The notes under the pieces were generated by a model. It searched no databases and was not told the DNA's origin. It was given only the letters and a program-made list of their open reading frames with translations. Both the position numbers and the translations under genes were made by a program. From the NCBI GenBank assembly GCA_020628895.1, contig JAHDEM010000001.1, forward strand, positions 144,761 to 208,760: a DNA stretch of 64,000 nt, given 5' to 3'. Positions 1 to 9,746 of this stretch are shown here, one piece after another. The stretch is from Candidatus Endobugula sp. (GTDB lineage: Bacteria > Pseudomonadota > Gammaproteobacteria > Pseudomonadales > Cellvibrionaceae). Within the stretch, counting starts at the first letter, position 1, and each line of letters begins with the position of its first letter.

Positions 1-1194
1 TCCGATATGCGCATGCCTAATATGGATGGTGCAGAATTCTTAACGAAAGCTAGAGACAAATGCCCCAATACGGTTAGAATTTTGTTAACCGGTTATGCCG
101 ATATGGAAGCAGTGATTGCTGCGGTGAATCAAGCGAAGATCTATAACTACCTGAACAAACCTTGGGACGACAACATGCTCGAAAGCGTGATAAATAGCGC
201 TTTGGATTTTAAAAACAAAGAGGACGAGCGTTTACGATTAGTTAACGAGGTAGCAGAAAAAAACAAAGAGCTTGCAGAATTAAATGGGTCGCTAGAAGCG
301 AAGGTCAAAGAGCGTACCGAAAAACTACAAGTTGCGATGCAGGAAGTACAAGAGTCCAGTAAGCGTATTAACAAAAGCTTTAGAGAAGCGTTAACGTTGA
401 TTACTTCTGTTATTGAAATGCAAGATGGCAGTAAAAATAACTATAGTGAACTGATCTCAAAAGCCAGTGCCAGTATTGCAAAAGCATTAGAGCTTTCTCC
501 TCGCGAAGTAGAGCAGGTCCGTATAGCGGGTTTGCTGCATAATATTGGCAAGTTTTCTTTGCCTGAATCGATCCGGAAAAAGCCGATGAATAATCTCAGC
601 CAAATGGAGCTAGACGTTTATCGGACACACCCCATACAGGGTGAAGCGGTACTCTCGGGTATGACAGGCTTAAAAACAGTTTCTAAATTGGTTCGTTCTC
701 ACCAAGAATACCTCAATGGTAAAGGGTTTCCTGACCGTTTACACGATAGCCGGATACCGATTGGCTCTAAAATTATATGTGTGACCAGTGATTTTGAAAA
801 ACTAGAAAGTAATCTTCTTTTGAAGGAGGTCTCCGGTCCAGAAGAAGCCGTGGCTTATCTTAAGTCCATGGCTGGCAAGCACTACGATGCTAGGATTGTT
901 GATTTATTTGAAAAATACTATGAAGAAAACCTCAAAAACTACCGCAGCTACTTATCCCAGCTATCCTTAGCGGAGGTTAAAGAGGGCATGGTACTGGCTG
1001 AAAATTTAGTCTCGTCAACAGGTTTGTCTTTATTAACGAAAGAAACCACTATTACTGCCGCGCATATTGAGCGCTTTACGGAATATGAAACTGGCGTTGG
1101 AGCAAAGCTTATCTTCCCAATACTTAACTCATCGATTGATGCGTTAGAAGAGGAGGGGGAGTCACAGGATAAGCAAGAGCCTCAAGGCGACTGA
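1..1194 (+). CDS. Response regulator with degenerate HD-GYP-like domain (5' partial)
   Basis: The reading frame is open from base 1, so the start lies outside the window. The first visible residues, S-D-M-R-M-P-N-M-D-G, are the phospho-acceptor region of a REC domain; the Asp at bases 4-6 is the likely acceptor. The conserved T (LLTGYAD) and K (LNKPW) follow. A coiled-coil linker (about residues 70-125 from the first Met) leads to an HD-GYP-type domain. In classical members this domain hydrolyses cyclic-di-GMP. Here the signature is altered: H-N-I-G-K replaces HDxGK, S-H-Q-E replaces HHE, and G-K-G-F-P replaces DGxGYP. Phosphodiesterase activity is therefore doubtful and a sensory or protein-interaction role is possible. 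The 3' end overlaps the convergent gene by 13 bases. Confidence 0.85.
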   Translation, partial: SDMRMPNMDGAEFLTKARDKCPNTVRILLTGYADMEAVIAAVNQAKIYNYLNKPWDDNMLESVINSALDFKNKEDERLRLVNEVAEKNKELAELNGSLEAKVKERTEKLQVAMQEVQESSKRINKSFREALTLITSVIEMQDGSKNNYSELISKASASIAKALELSPREVEQVRIAGLLHNIGKFSLPESIRKKPMNNLSQMELDVYRTHPIQGEAVLSGMTGLKTVSKLVRSHQEYLNGKGFPDRLHDSRIPIGSKIICVTSDFEKLESNLLLKEVSGPEEAVAYLKSMAGKHYDARIVDLFEKYYEENLKNYRSYLSQLSLAEVKEGMVLAENLVSSTGLSLLTKETTITAAHIERFTEYETGVGAKLIFPILNSSIDALEEEGESQDKQEPQGD

Positions 1195-1655
1195 GGCGTA
1201 TTAATCAGCTCATCTACCTCGGAAGTGTCATCGCTTTCCTCAAGCGGTGGTTGTGTAAGGTGCTCAATAATGCCCTTGGCCACAAAATCGTAAGCAGCTT
1301 TTCTGCTTGGATCTTTATTTTCTGAATGAAACTTCAATGTTAGGCCTAAAAATGTTTCTGTTTGTACATTGGTAATAAACTGTATATTTACTGATTGTTC
1401 AAATTCTTCTACGGTGATACCAGTGGGTTTTAATAGTTCTGCTAACCCTTCTCGATCGACGGTAAGTCCCTCAAGTGCATCACTTAGCTGACTCTCAGTA
1501 CTAATATTCAGCTCTTCAGCCGATACGGTAATCTGGTAAGCGGGAGCTGGGTCAAAATTGATCACATCGAGTATATAAAGTGCATAAGCAATAACAATGA
1601 CTATAAATGCAATATTCATTATTTTATGTATCAAGGGCTTTTCTGAGAATTTCAT
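1182..1655 (-). CDS. Hypothetical single-pass membrane protein
   Basis: 157 residues, family not recognised. An N-terminal hydrophobic helix (about residues 12-30) follows a short Lys/His-bearing segment, so it is probably an inner-membrane anchor with an exported C-terminal domain. The remainder is acidic and soluble-looking and ends in a low-complexity Glu/Asp/Ser tail. It is convergent with the response regulator and overlaps its last codons, so transcription from the two sides collides here. Nothing in the sequence gives a biochemical role. Base composition resembles its neighbours. Confidence 0.6.
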   Translation of the reverse strand: MKFSEKPLIHKIMNIAFIVIVIAYALYILDVINFDPAPAYQITVSAEELNISTESQLSDALEGLTVDREGLAELLKPTGITVEEFEQSVNIQFITNVQTETFLGLTLKFHSENKDPSRKAAYDFVAKGIIEHLTQPPLEESDDTSEVDELINTPQSP

Positions 1656-2001
1656 ACAGTCGATAAACCTTCTAATGGTAATAAACGGGCGCAGTCTACC
1701 ATTATATCCACGATTTCATACCATTAGTTTGGTTTTTAAGAGGGAATATTGCATGGTATTTTTTAAAGAAAAGCCTGTTTTGACTCGTCTTTTTTATGGT
1801 CTGTCATGTATTTTTATGGCAAATCACACTACATTATCTGCTTATTTTCGTGGTTGTATAAAATAAAAATGAAAAACATTTGCTTGTAACGTTATAAGTG
1901 ATACAGCCGTATTTTGGGCTATTGCGCATCAGTTTTCTTATCATGATAATACCGCCAGCAAGTCCTAGACGGCTTGTCTAATCAACTAATTTTCCTCCTT
2001 A
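1656..2001. other. Intergenic region upstream of the GAPDH gene
   Basis: No convincing gene; short frames here have no recognisable product. It must hold the promoter for the GAPDH gene, and TATAAG near 1893 is a possible -10 element, but no good -35 accompanies it. The last eight bases before the GAPDH start codon read CCTCCTTA (1994-2001), which is anti-Shine-Dalgarno-like rather than a ribosome binding site. Confidence 0.4.
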
Positions 2002-3480
2002 ATGAATACACAACAAAGGTACTCAGCGGTGAATCGACCTAAGCCAGATGATTTTTTTAAAGATTGGAAAGAGCGCGAAGCGTTAGCAGAAGCAATGATC
2101 CCCATGATAGGTAAGCTCTATCGTGAGAATAACGTGAAAACCTACATGTACGGTAAACCTCTCATTAACCGCTCGGTTATTGATATATTAAAACATCATC
2201 GTGCTGTACGTCAGGTCGAGGAAAATGAGCTCTCAGAGTTTGATACCTATCCGGTATTAAAAGCGATCGCAGATTTGGGGCTAGGTAGCTGTCATATCGA
2301 TTTGGGCAAATTGGCGGTTAAATATATGTCACTCACTGAGAAAGAAGATGTGACATCCTGGGCAGCTAAAGAGCTTGCCAGCTTTATTGGCTCTCCAGAT
2401 AAGCTGTTAGATACGCCTCAAGACGTAGTGTTATATGGTTTTGGGCGTATCGGTCGGCTACTCACTCGGCTGTTAATTGAAAAAACCGGTAGTGGTGATC
2501 AGTTACGCTTAAAAGCAATTGTCGTGCGTAAAAGCAAATACGATAATGATCTTATCAAGCGTGCCAGCCTGTTACGCAGAGACTCCGTACATGGCAGTTT
2601 TAAAGGAACCATTCGTGTTGATGAAGACACCAGCACTCTGATTTGTAATGGTTCGGAAGTGAAAATCATCTATGCCAATTCCCCGTCAGAAGTTAACTAT
2701 CAAGAGCATGGTATTGATAATGCGATCTTACTTGATAGCACTGGCGTATGGCGTGACGAAGCGGGCCTGTCGCAACATTTAGCAGCGCCAGGTATTAGCA
2801 AAGTGTTATTAACTGCACCGGGGCAGGGTAGTCTTAAGAATATTGTATATGGCATTAACAGTGACACGATCGATGCCGATGATAAAATTATATCGGCCGC
2901 TTCTTGCACAACCAATGCGATTACTCCGGTACTAAAAGCATTAATGGATAAATACGGTATTGAGAAAGGACATGTTGAGACAGTTCATTCTTATACAAAT
3001 GATCAAAATTTAATCGATAATTATCATAAGGGTGAGCGTCGTGGACGTAGTGCGGCTCTTAACATGGTGCTAACAGAAACTGGTGCTGCAAAAGCGGTAC
3101 AAAAAGCCATTCCTGAATTAGCGAATAAGCTAACGGGTAATTCTATACGTGTACCAACGCCTAATGTCTCTATGGCAATACTTAATATACAACTTGAAGC
3201 AAGCACAACAAAAGAAGAGCTCAATCAATATATGCGAACAGTGGCTTTACATTCGCCGCTACAGCAACAAATTGATTACACGAATTCTCCAGAGGTGGTG
3301 TCAACCGATTTTGTTGGTTCCCGCCATGCGTGTATTTTTGATAGCAAAGCAACGATTGTTAATGATAACAGCTGTGTACTTTACTGCTGGTATGACAATG
3401 AGTTTGGTTATAGTTGTCAGGTGATTCGTTGTTTGGAAAAAATGGCAGGCATCAATGGAGAAATTTATCCTGCCTACTAA
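2002..3480 (+). CDS. gap: Glyceraldehyde-3-phosphate dehydrogenase, long form
   Basis: 492 residues, against about 335 for classical GAPDH. The N-terminal extension of roughly 130 residues is typical of the long GAPDH found in Pseudomonas and relatives. The NAD-binding start L-Y-G-F-G-R-I-G-R lies near residue 150. The catalytic site is A-A-S-C-T-T-N-A with Cys at residue 302, followed by the conserved H-S-Y-T segment and the C-terminal W-Y-D-N-E-F-G-Y. It interconverts glyceraldehyde-3-phosphate and 1,3-bisphosphoglycerate in the cytoplasm; the long forms are often linked to gluconeogenesis, which is family knowledge and not shown here. The ATG at 2002 fits homologues by length but has no Shine-Dalgarno. 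It is monocistronic, with a terminator hairpin 30 bases downstream. Confidence 0.93.
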   Translation: MNTQQRYSAVNRPKPDDFFKDWKEREALAEAMIPMIGKLYRENNVKTYMYGKPLINRSVIDILKHHRAVRQVEENELSEFDTYPVLKAIADLGLGSCHIDLGKLAVKYMSLTEKEDVTSWAAKELASFIGSPDKLLDTPQDVVLYGFGRIGRLLTRLLIEKTGSGDQLRLKAIVVRKSKYDNDLIKRASLLRRDSVHGSFKGTIRVDEDTSTLICNGSEVKIIYANSPSEVNYQEHGIDNAILLDSTGVWRDEAGLSQHLAAPGISKVLLTAPGQGSLKNIVYGINSDTIDADDKIISAASCTTNAITPVLKALMDKYGIEKGHVETVHSYTNDQNLIDNYHKGERRGRSAALNMVLTETGAAKAVQKAIPELANKLTGNSIRVPTPNVSMAILNIQLEASTTKEELNQYMRTVALHSPLQQQIDYTNSPEVVSTDFVGSRHACIFDSKATIVNDNSCVLYCWYDNEFGYSCQVIRCLEKMAGINGEIYPAY

Positions 3481-3509
3481 ATAAGCGGTTATTTTATAGC
3501 CACTGCATA

Positions 3510-3548
3510 AAAAATCTGAATATTATTTTCTGTAGTATTCAGATTTTT
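3510..3548 (+). terminator. Rho-independent terminator after the GAPDH gene
   Basis: Inverted repeat with 13-base arms (AAAAATCTGAATA at 3510-3522 and TATTCAGATTTTT at 3536-3548), a 13-base loop and an A-rich left and T-rich right arm. It starts 29 bases after the stop codon. Confidence 0.7.
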
Positions 3549-3901
3549 CAGTTTTAATGTGTGTTGAGCGAAAACTTTCCGATTAATTAATAACCAAAAA
3601 TTAGAATCCAGTTACTTTTTATGCCCAAAGTCCGTATTTTTACTGGAAAGCCCCTGTATCCGCCCTTATAATTGCCGCCGTAGCAGAAACCATGCTTTTT
3701 CTGTGTAATTGTCTACACTACTATAGATTGTGACATTATTTTTATCCGTTCTAATATCGGGTAAAACTCAATCTGAGAATCTATATTAAAGATGTACTGC
3801 TTACTAACCTGTGGTGTACTCCCTATGCGGTTTATCCATAATTTCGTAGCAAAGACAGTTAAATGAACATTCATCCATCAATAAACTTAGGCTAGAGACG
3901 T
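3549..3901 (+). promoter_or_regulatory. nqr operon leader and candidate promoter
   Basis: Non-coding stretch between the GAPDH terminator and nqrA. A plausible sigma-70 promoter is TTGTGA (3728-3733), an 18-base spacer and TAATAT (3752-3757), which would give a leader of about 140 bases. No riboswitch or operator was recognised. The ribosome binding site for nqrA is weak (TAGAGACG just before the ATG). Confidence 0.35.
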
Positions 3902-5245
3902 ATGATTACTATCCGTCGAGGTTTGGACTTACCTATCAACGGTAAACCAGAGCAAGTCGTTTCAGATGCACCAGCAGTCAACTCGGTTGCAGTCATTGGC
4001 GCTGACTATCACGGCATGAAACCCACCATGGCAGTAAAGGAAGGCGATACTGTTAAGCTGGGACAACTACTATTCACTGACAAAAAAACTGAAGGGGTTC
4101 GTTATACTGCACCCGCTTCAGGTACCGTAAGCGCAATTAATCGAGGTGCTCGACGAGTACTTCAATCCGTCGTGATCGATGTTAAAGGCGAAGAGGCCGA
4201 GACATTTGATAAATATGCGGCAGAAGACATTGCCGGCTTAGATCGCGACAAGGTAGTTAACAATCTTGTTGAATCCGGAGCTTGGGTTTCATTCCGTACT
4301 CGCCCTTATAGCAAGGTACCAGAAATCGATAGCACACCTGCATCGATCTTTGTTACCGCCATCGATACCAACCCTCTAGCTGCAGATCCTGCACCGATTA
4401 TCGCTGCTGAAAATGACGCATTTAATACAGGCTTGTTATTGTTAACCAAGCTGACAGAAGGCAATATTTTTGTTTGTCAGGCAGAAAAAGCGGATTTTAA
4501 TGTTCTTAATCAACCTAAGATTAAAGTGGAATCTTTTGGTGGTGTTCATCCAGCAGGTAACGCGGGTACACATATTCACTACTTGGATCCTGTTAGTGCT
4601 AATAAAACTGTGTGGACCATTGGTTATCAGGATGTTATCGCGATAGGCCATCTATTCTTAACCGGCCAATTGTATACCCAGCGTATTGTCTCTGTAGCTG
4701 GACCTCGTGTACAAACCCCAGGGCTCTACAAAACGCGTGTGGGTGCAGATCTCACTCAGTTGTGTGCTGGGAATATTGCCGGAAGCAACAACCGAATTAT
4801 CTCTGGCTCTGTATTTGGCGGCCATATTGCTAATGACGCCATGGCTTATCTAGGACGTTATCATAACCAAGTGTGTGTATTAGAAGAGGGTAACGATCGC
4901 CCAATGATGCATTACTTACGCGCAGGTTTTAATGGGTTTTCTACATTAGGTATTTACGTGTCTAGTCTTATGAAAGGTAAGACCTTCGACTTTACAACAA
5001 CTACCAATGGTAGTGAAAGAGCCATGGTGCCAATTGGCGCGTATGAAAATATTATGCCGTTGGATATCTTGCCAACACAATTATTGCGTTCACTGATCGT
5101 GGGCGATACCGAAGTGGCTCAGCAGTTAGGCTGCCTTGAATTAGATGAAGAGGATTTAGCCTTGTGTACTTATGTATGTCCAGGTAAATATGAATATGGA
5201 CCTATTTTGCGTGATAACTTAACACGTATTGAGAGAGAGGGCTGA
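3902..5245 (+). CDS. nqrA: Na+-translocating NADH:quinone reductase subunit A
   Basis: 447 residues, the usual length for NqrA (446 in Vibrio). It opens with [13 protein letters not shown], diagnostic of this subunit. NqrA is the peripheral cytoplasmic subunit associated with the ubiquinone site of the six-subunit sodium pump. It is the first gene of an uninterrupted co-directional cluster (nqrABCDEF-apbE-nqrM) with gaps of a few bases, which also supports the assignment. The start is ATG at 3902 after a weak purine tract. No damage is visible. Confidence 0.97.
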   Translation: MITIRRGLDLPINGKPEQVVSDAPAVNSVAVIGADYHGMKPTMAVKEGDTVKLGQLLFTDKKTEGVRYTAPASGTVSAINRGARRVLQSVVIDVKGEEAETFDKYAAEDIAGLDRDKVVNNLVESGAWVSFRTRPYSKVPEIDSTPASIFVTAIDTNPLAADPAPIIAAENDAFNTGLLLLTKLTEGNIFVCQAEKADFNVLNQPKIKVESFGGVHPAGNAGTHIHYLDPVSANKTVWTIGYQDVIAIGHLFLTGQLYTQRIVSVAGPRVQTPGLYKTRVGADLTQLCAGNIAGSNNRIISGSVFGGHIANDAMAYLGRYHNQVCVLEEGNDRPMMHYLRAGFNGFSTLGIYVSSLMKGKTFDFTTTTNGSERAMVPIGAYENIMPLDILPTQLLRSLIVGDTEVAQQLGCLELDEEDLALCTYVCPGKYEYGPILRDNLTRIEREG

Positions 5246-5247
5246 TC

Positions 5248-6447
5248 ATGAGTTTACGTTCTTATTTAGATAGTATTGAACCGCATTTCCATAAAGGCGG
5301 TAAATATGAAAGCTGGTACGCCCTATATGAAGCGATAGATACCGTTTTCTATCGTCCAGGTGATGTGACAAAAACAACCGCTCATGTGCGTGATGGTATC
5401 GATCTTAAGCGTATTATGATCACGGTGTGGATGTGTACATTCCCAGCCATGTTCTATGGTATGTATAACGTGGGTTTTCAAGCGAACACGATTATGGCTG
5501 ATCTTGGTCTTGCCGCAATCGAAGGTTGGCGAGGCGGTATTATCGAATTACTAGCAGGCTATGATGCCAGCAGTGTGTGGGATAATATGATCCACGGTGC
5601 GGCTTACTTCTTGCCGATTTATGCCACCGTATTTGTGGTCGGTGGTTTTTGGGAAGTCCTATTCGCTATGAAGCGCGGTCACGAAGTGAATGAAGGCTTC
5701 TTTGTTACCTCTATTTTATTCGCGCTTATTTGTCCTCCTGATCTACCATTGTGGCAAGCAGCCATCGGTATTTCTTTTGGTGTGGTTATTGGTAAAGAAG
5801 TATTTGGGGGAACCGGTAAAAACTTCCTTAACCCAGCATTAACTGGTCGTGCTTTCCTTTACTTTGCCTACCCAGCTTATATGTCTGGCGACTCTGTTTG
5901 GACAGCGGTTGATGGTTATACGGGCGCAACTGCGTTGTCTCACGCTGCTTCTGGTGGTGTTGACGCACTTAACGCGCAAATCGGTTTAATGAACGCCTTC
6001 TTCGGTAACTTACAAGGTTCTATCGGTGAAGTATCGACATTAATGATCCTTATTGGTGGCGCTGCACTATTAGTGATGCGAATTGCTTCATGGCGCATCA
6101 TGGCTGGTGTCATGATCGGTATGGTGGCAACATCTACCTTATTTAACCTGATTGGTTCTGACACTAACCCAATGTTTAATGTGCCTTGGTACTGGCATAT
6201 GGTTATCGGCGGTTTTGCTTTTGGTATGGTCTTTATGGCAACAGACCCGGTTTCTGCATCAATGACTAATGCAGGAAAATGGTGGTTTGGTGGCCTTGTG
6301 GGATTAATGACAGTATTGATTCGGGTAGTTAACCCAGCCTTCCCAGAAGGAATCATGCTAGCCATTTTATTCGCGAACTTATTTGCACCGCTGATCGACC
6401 ATTTTGTCGTTCAAGCCAATATCAAGAGGAGGTTAGCCCGTGTCTAA
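5248..6447 (+). CDS. nqrB: Na+-NQR subunit B (covalent FMN)
   Basis: 399 residues with about ten membrane helices. NqrB is the main sodium-translocating subunit; it carries riboflavin and a phosphoester-bound FMN. The ApbE flavinylation motif is visible as D-G-Y-T-G-A-T, with the acceptor Thr at residue 228. It starts two bases after the nqrA stop and overlaps nqrC by eight bases, so translational coupling is likely. Its FMN must be attached by ApbE, encoded downstream in the same cluster. Confidence 0.97.
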   Translation: MSLRSYLDSIEPHFHKGGKYESWYALYEAIDTVFYRPGDVTKTTAHVRDGIDLKRIMITVWMCTFPAMFYGMYNVGFQANTIMADLGLAAIEGWRGGIIELLAGYDASSVWDNMIHGAAYFLPIYATVFVVGGFWEVLFAMKRGHEVNEGFFVTSILFALICPPDLPLWQAAIGISFGVVIGKEVFGGTGKNFLNPALTGRAFLYFAYPAYMSGDSVWTAVDGYTGATALSHAASGGVDALNAQIGLMNAFFGNLQGSIGEVSTLMILIGGAALLVMRIASWRIMAGVMIGMVATSTLFNLIGSDTNPMFNVPWYWHMVIGGFAFGMVFMATDPVSASMTNAGKWWFGGLVGLMTVLIRVVNPAFPEGIMLAILFANLFAPLIDHFVVQANIKRRLARV

Positions 6448-7219
6448 CGATTCTACTCAACGCACACTCACCGTTGCATTTTTGCTATGTTTGGTTTGCT
6501 CTATTATCGTATCGACTGCTGCGGTAATGCTAAAACCTGCTCAGGTAGCGAATAAACAGAAAGATTTTAAAATTAATATTTTAAAAGCCGGTGGTTTATA
6601 CGAACAGGGCATTGCTGATGGTCAAAGTATTAGCGATATGTTTGCCAATGTGACCACTAAAGTGGTTGATCTAAGCTCCGGCAAATATACCGATGCGGTC
6701 GATGCGGATACCTATGATCAGCGTAAAGCAGAAAAAGATCCTCAGTTATCAACCAAGCTTTCAGCAGAAGAAGATCTTGCCAAAATCTTAACGGTAGAAA
6801 AGTATTCAAAAGTCTACTTAATCGAAAATGAGCAAGGGATTCAAAAGGTTATTCTGCCCGTTAAAGGTTATGGCCTATGGTCAACCATGCGTGGATTTAT
6901 TTCCTTAGAAAGTGATTTAAATACGGTAGCAAATATCGTTTTTTATGAGCACGGTGAAACCCCTGGATTAGGTGGTGAAATCGATAATCCGAAGTGGAGA
7001 GGCTTATGGGAAGGCAAGCACGTTTATGCTGATGAAAGCGTTGCCTTAACCGTTATTAAAGGAACGGTAACGCCTAATACCGCCGATGCCAACCACAAAG
7101 TTGATGGTTTATCAGGTGCTACATTAACCTCCAAAGGTGTCGATAACATGGTGAAATTTTGGATGGGCTCTATGGGTTATGCCAAATTTCTTAACAATCT
7201 TAAACAGGGGGAGGCTTAA
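6440..7219 (+). CDS. nqrC: Na+-NQR subunit C (covalent FMN)
   Basis: 259 residues: one N-terminal membrane helix (about 10-32) followed by a periplasmic FMN-binding domain. The flavinylation motif D-G-L-S-G-A-T places the acceptor Thr at residue 228. The G-E-T-P-G-L-G-G-E segment near 172-180 is typical of FMN-binding domains of NqrC and RnfG. The start overlaps the 3' end of nqrB. NqrC relays electrons between NqrD/E iron and NqrB flavin. Confidence 0.97.
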   Translation: MSNDSTQRTLTVAFLLCLVCSIIVSTAAVMLKPAQVANKQKDFKINILKAGGLYEQGIADGQSISDMFANVTTKVVDLSSGKYTDAVDADTYDQRKAEKDPQLSTKLSAEEDLAKILTVEKYSKVYLIENEQGIQKVILPVKGYGLWSTMRGFISLESDLNTVANIVFYEHGETPGLGGEIDNPKWRGLWEGKHVYADESVALTVIKGTVTPNTADANHKVDGLSGATLTSKGVDNMVKFWMGSMGYAKFLNNLKQGEA

Positions 7220-7222
7220 GTC

Positions 7223-7882
7223 ATGAAAATTAAAGACTTGCTTTACAAGCCATTATTTGAGAACAACCCAATTGCCTTACAAATCTTAGGCATTTGTTCT
7301 GCGCTTGCAGTAACCAGTAGCTTACAAGTCACGTTTGTCATGTGTATTGCAGTAACGATTGTGACGGCTTTTTCTAACTTTTTTGTTTCACTTGTACGTA
7401 ATCATGCGCCAAGTAGTATTCGTATTATTGTGCAAATGATTATTATTGCTTCTCTAGTAATATTGGTTGATCAAGTATTAAAAGCCGTTGCTTATGATAT
7501 TAGTAAGCAATTATCGGTCTTTGTGGGCTTGATTATTACAAACTGTATTGTAATGGGCCGCGCAGAAGCTTTTGCGATGAAGAATCCACCCATTCCAAGT
7601 TTATTAGACGGTATTGGTAATGGTCTGGGATACAGTGTTATTTTGTTAGGTCTCGCATTTATTCGTGAGCTCTTTGGTTCCGGTAAACTATTCGGTATAG
7701 AAATATTACCATTGGCAACAGACGGTGGTTGGTACGTATCAAATGGTATGTTGTTATTACCACCAAGTGCTTTCTTCTTAATCGGTTTATTTATCTGGGC
7801 TATTCGTGCAGTACATACCGACCAAGTTGAAGAAGATGAATTTAGTATTGCACCCAATACACAAGGTAAGGAGGCTCACTAA
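7223..7882 (+). CDS. nqrD: Na+-NQR subunit D
   Basis: 219 residues, six predicted membrane helices. NqrD and NqrE are related and together hold an intramembrane iron centre through Cys residues. The expected Cys are present: Cys25 in the first helix and Cys108 in the T-N-C-I-V-M-G-R segment. It follows nqrC by three bases, and its stop codon overlaps the nqrE start region. The C-terminal acidic tail is slightly longer than usual but otherwise ordinary. Confidence 0.96.
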   Translation: MKIKDLLYKPLFENNPIALQILGICSALAVTSSLQVTFVMCIAVTIVTAFSNFFVSLVRNHAPSSIRIIVQMIIIASLVILVDQVLKAVAYDISKQLSVFVGLIITNCIVMGRAEAFAMKNPPIPSLLDGIGNGLGYSVILLGLAFIRELFGSGKLFGIEILPLATDGGWYVSNGMLLLPPSAFFLIGLFIWAIRAVHTDQVEEDEFSIAPNTQGKEAH

Positions 7883-8490
7883 TGGAAGCGTTACTGAGTT
7901 TATTTGTTCGTTCTATTTTTATAGAAAATATGGCACTTGCCTTCTTCTTAGGCATGTGTACTTTTATCGCTGTTTCCAAAAAGGTTGAGGCTGCTATTGG
8001 CTTAGGTATTGCTGTTGTTGTAGTGCTTATTATTACAACACCTGTAAACAACTTACTTTATACCTATTTATTGGCCGATGGCGCTCTAGCATGGGCGGGT
8101 TTGCCTGATGTCGATTTAAGCTTCCTCGGTTTAATTACCTATATTGGTGTTATTGCAGCACTGATCCAAATTATGGAAATGGTATTAGATAAATACGTTC
8201 CTTCTTTATATAACGCCCTTGGTGTTTTCCTACCATTAATTACAGTGAACTGCGCTATTTTAGGTTCTTCGCTGTTTATGGTTGAACGTAATTATAACTT
8301 CTCAGAAAGTGTTGTATTTGGCGCTGGTGCTGGTGTTGGTTGGGCATTGGCGATTACTGCACTAGCAGGCATCCGTGAAAAGATGAAATACAGCGATGTA
8401 CCAGATGGTTTAAAAGGGTTAGGCATTACATTTATTACTGTAGGTCTAATGTCTCTTGGTTTTATGTCCTTCGGCGGCATCGATTTATAA
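7882..8490 (+). CDS. nqrE: Na+-NQR subunit E
   Basis: 202 residues with six membrane helices, the inverted-topology partner of NqrD. The iron-ligand Cys are visible at residue 26 (G-M-C-T-F) and residue 124 (V-N-C-A-I-L-G-S). The ATG overlaps the last base of nqrD. The sequence is well conserved and intact. Confidence 0.97.
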   Translation: MEALLSLFVRSIFIENMALAFFLGMCTFIAVSKKVEAAIGLGIAVVVVLIITTPVNNLLYTYLLADGALAWAGLPDVDLSFLGLITYIGVIAALIQIMEMVLDKYVPSLYNALGVFLPLITVNCAILGSSLFMVERNYNFSESVVFGAGAGVGWALAITALAGIREKMKYSDVPDGLKGLGITFITVGLMSLGFMSFGGIDL

Positions 8491-8510
8491 TTACGGGGTA
8501 AAGCAGAAAA

Positions 8511-9734
8511 ATGAATATTGAAATTATTCTAGGCGTTGCCATGTTTACGGTCATTGTTTTGGCCTTAGTGGTCATTATTTTGTCCGCTCGTGCGAAATTG
8601 GTTAACACCGGCGATGTGGTTATCACCGTCAATAACGAGAAAAAAATCACCGTTCCTGCTGGCGGCAAACTATTACAAACGCTAGCAGAATCAGGTTTGT
8701 TTCTACCATCCGCTTGTGGTGGTGGTGGTAGCTGTGCCCAGTGTAAGTGTATTGTTGAATCTGGTGGCGGCGAAATTCTACCGACAGAAGAAGCACACTT
8801 TACGAAAAGAGAAGCGGGCGAGGGTTGGCGTTTATCGTGTCAGGTTGCTGTTAAGCAAGACATGGACGTTGAGGTTGAAGATGATGTATTTGGGGTTAAG
8901 CAGTGGGAATGTACTGTTGAATCAAACCCCAATATGGCGACCTTTATTAAGGAGCTAACATTAAAGCTACCAGAAGGCGAAAACGTTGATTTCCGTGCGG
9001 GTGGTTATGTTCAGCTAGAAGTGCCTCCTCACCACGTTAAATTTAAAGATTTCGAAATCGAAGAAGAATATCGTGGCGACTGGGAACGTTTTGGCTTTTT
9101 TGACCTAGAGTCGAAAGTGGATGAGCCAGTCATTCGTGCTTATTCGATGGCTAATTATCCTGAAGAAAAAGGCTTGGTGAAGTTTAATATTCGTATTGCG
9201 ACTCCACCTCCAGGCGCTCAGGGGATTCCACCGGGTCAAATGTCGTCTTATGTATTTAACTTAAAAGCGGGCGACACAATCACAGTATACGGACCATTCG
9301 GTGAATTCTTTGCTAAAGATACCGATGCAGAGATGGTATTTATTGGTGGTGGTGCAGGTATGGCACCGATGCGTTCACATATTTTTGATCAGCTAAAACG
9401 ATTAAAAAGCGACCGCAAGATGAGCTTCTGGTACGGTGCTCGTTCACTACGCGAAATGTTTTACGAAGATGAATACGACATGCTAGCAAAGGAAAATGAC
9501 AACTTTAAATGGCATGTTGCGCTTTCGGATCCACAGCCTGAAGATAACTGGGAAGGGCTGACTGGCTTTATTCACAATGTTCTATTTGAAGAATACCTCA
9601 AAGAGCATCCAGCTCCAGAGGATTGTGAGTACTATATGTGCGGGCCTCCAATGATGAACCAAGCCGTGATTAAAATGCTCAAAGATTTGGGTGTTGAAGA
9701 CGAAAACATTATGCTCGACGACTTTGGTGGTTAA
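8511..9734 (+). CDS. nqrF: Na+-NQR subunit F (NADH dehydrogenase subunit)
   Basis: 407 residues. One N-terminal membrane helix (about 3-25) is followed by a [2Fe-2S] ferredoxin domain with ligands Cys69, Cys75, Cys78 and Cys110. A ferredoxin-reductase module carries FAD (R-A-Y-S-M-A-N-Y near 210) and NADH ([10 protein letters not shown]). NqrF accepts electrons from NADH and passes them into the pump. It starts 20 bases after nqrE behind a purine-rich tract. A strong terminator hairpin lies 42 bases past its stop, inside the first codons of apbE. Confidence 0.97.
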   Translation: MNIEIILGVAMFTVIVLALVVIILSARAKLVNTGDVVITVNNEKKITVPAGGKLLQTLAESGLFLPSACGGGGSCAQCKCIVESGGGEILPTEEAHFTKREAGEGWRLSCQVAVKQDMDVEVEDDVFGVKQWECTVESNPNMATFIKELTLKLPEGENVDFRAGGYVQLEVPPHHVKFKDFEIEEEYRGDWERFGFFDLESKVDEPVIRAYSMANYPEEKGLVKFNIRIATPPPGAQGIPPGQMSSYVFNLKAGDTITVYGPFGEFFAKDTDAEMVFIGGGAGMAPMRSHIFDQLKRLKSDRKMSFWYGARSLREMFYEDEYDMLAKENDNFKWHVALSDPQPEDNWEGLTGFIHNVLFEEYLKEHPAPEDCEYYMCGPPMMNQAVIKMLKDLGVEDENIMLDDFGG

Positions 9735-9746
9735 GTTATAGTAATA

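Noticed and set aside
1597-1866. 89-codon frame before the GAPDH gene
   Set aside because: Overlaps the start of the membrane-protein gene and shows no recognisable domain or ribosome binding site.
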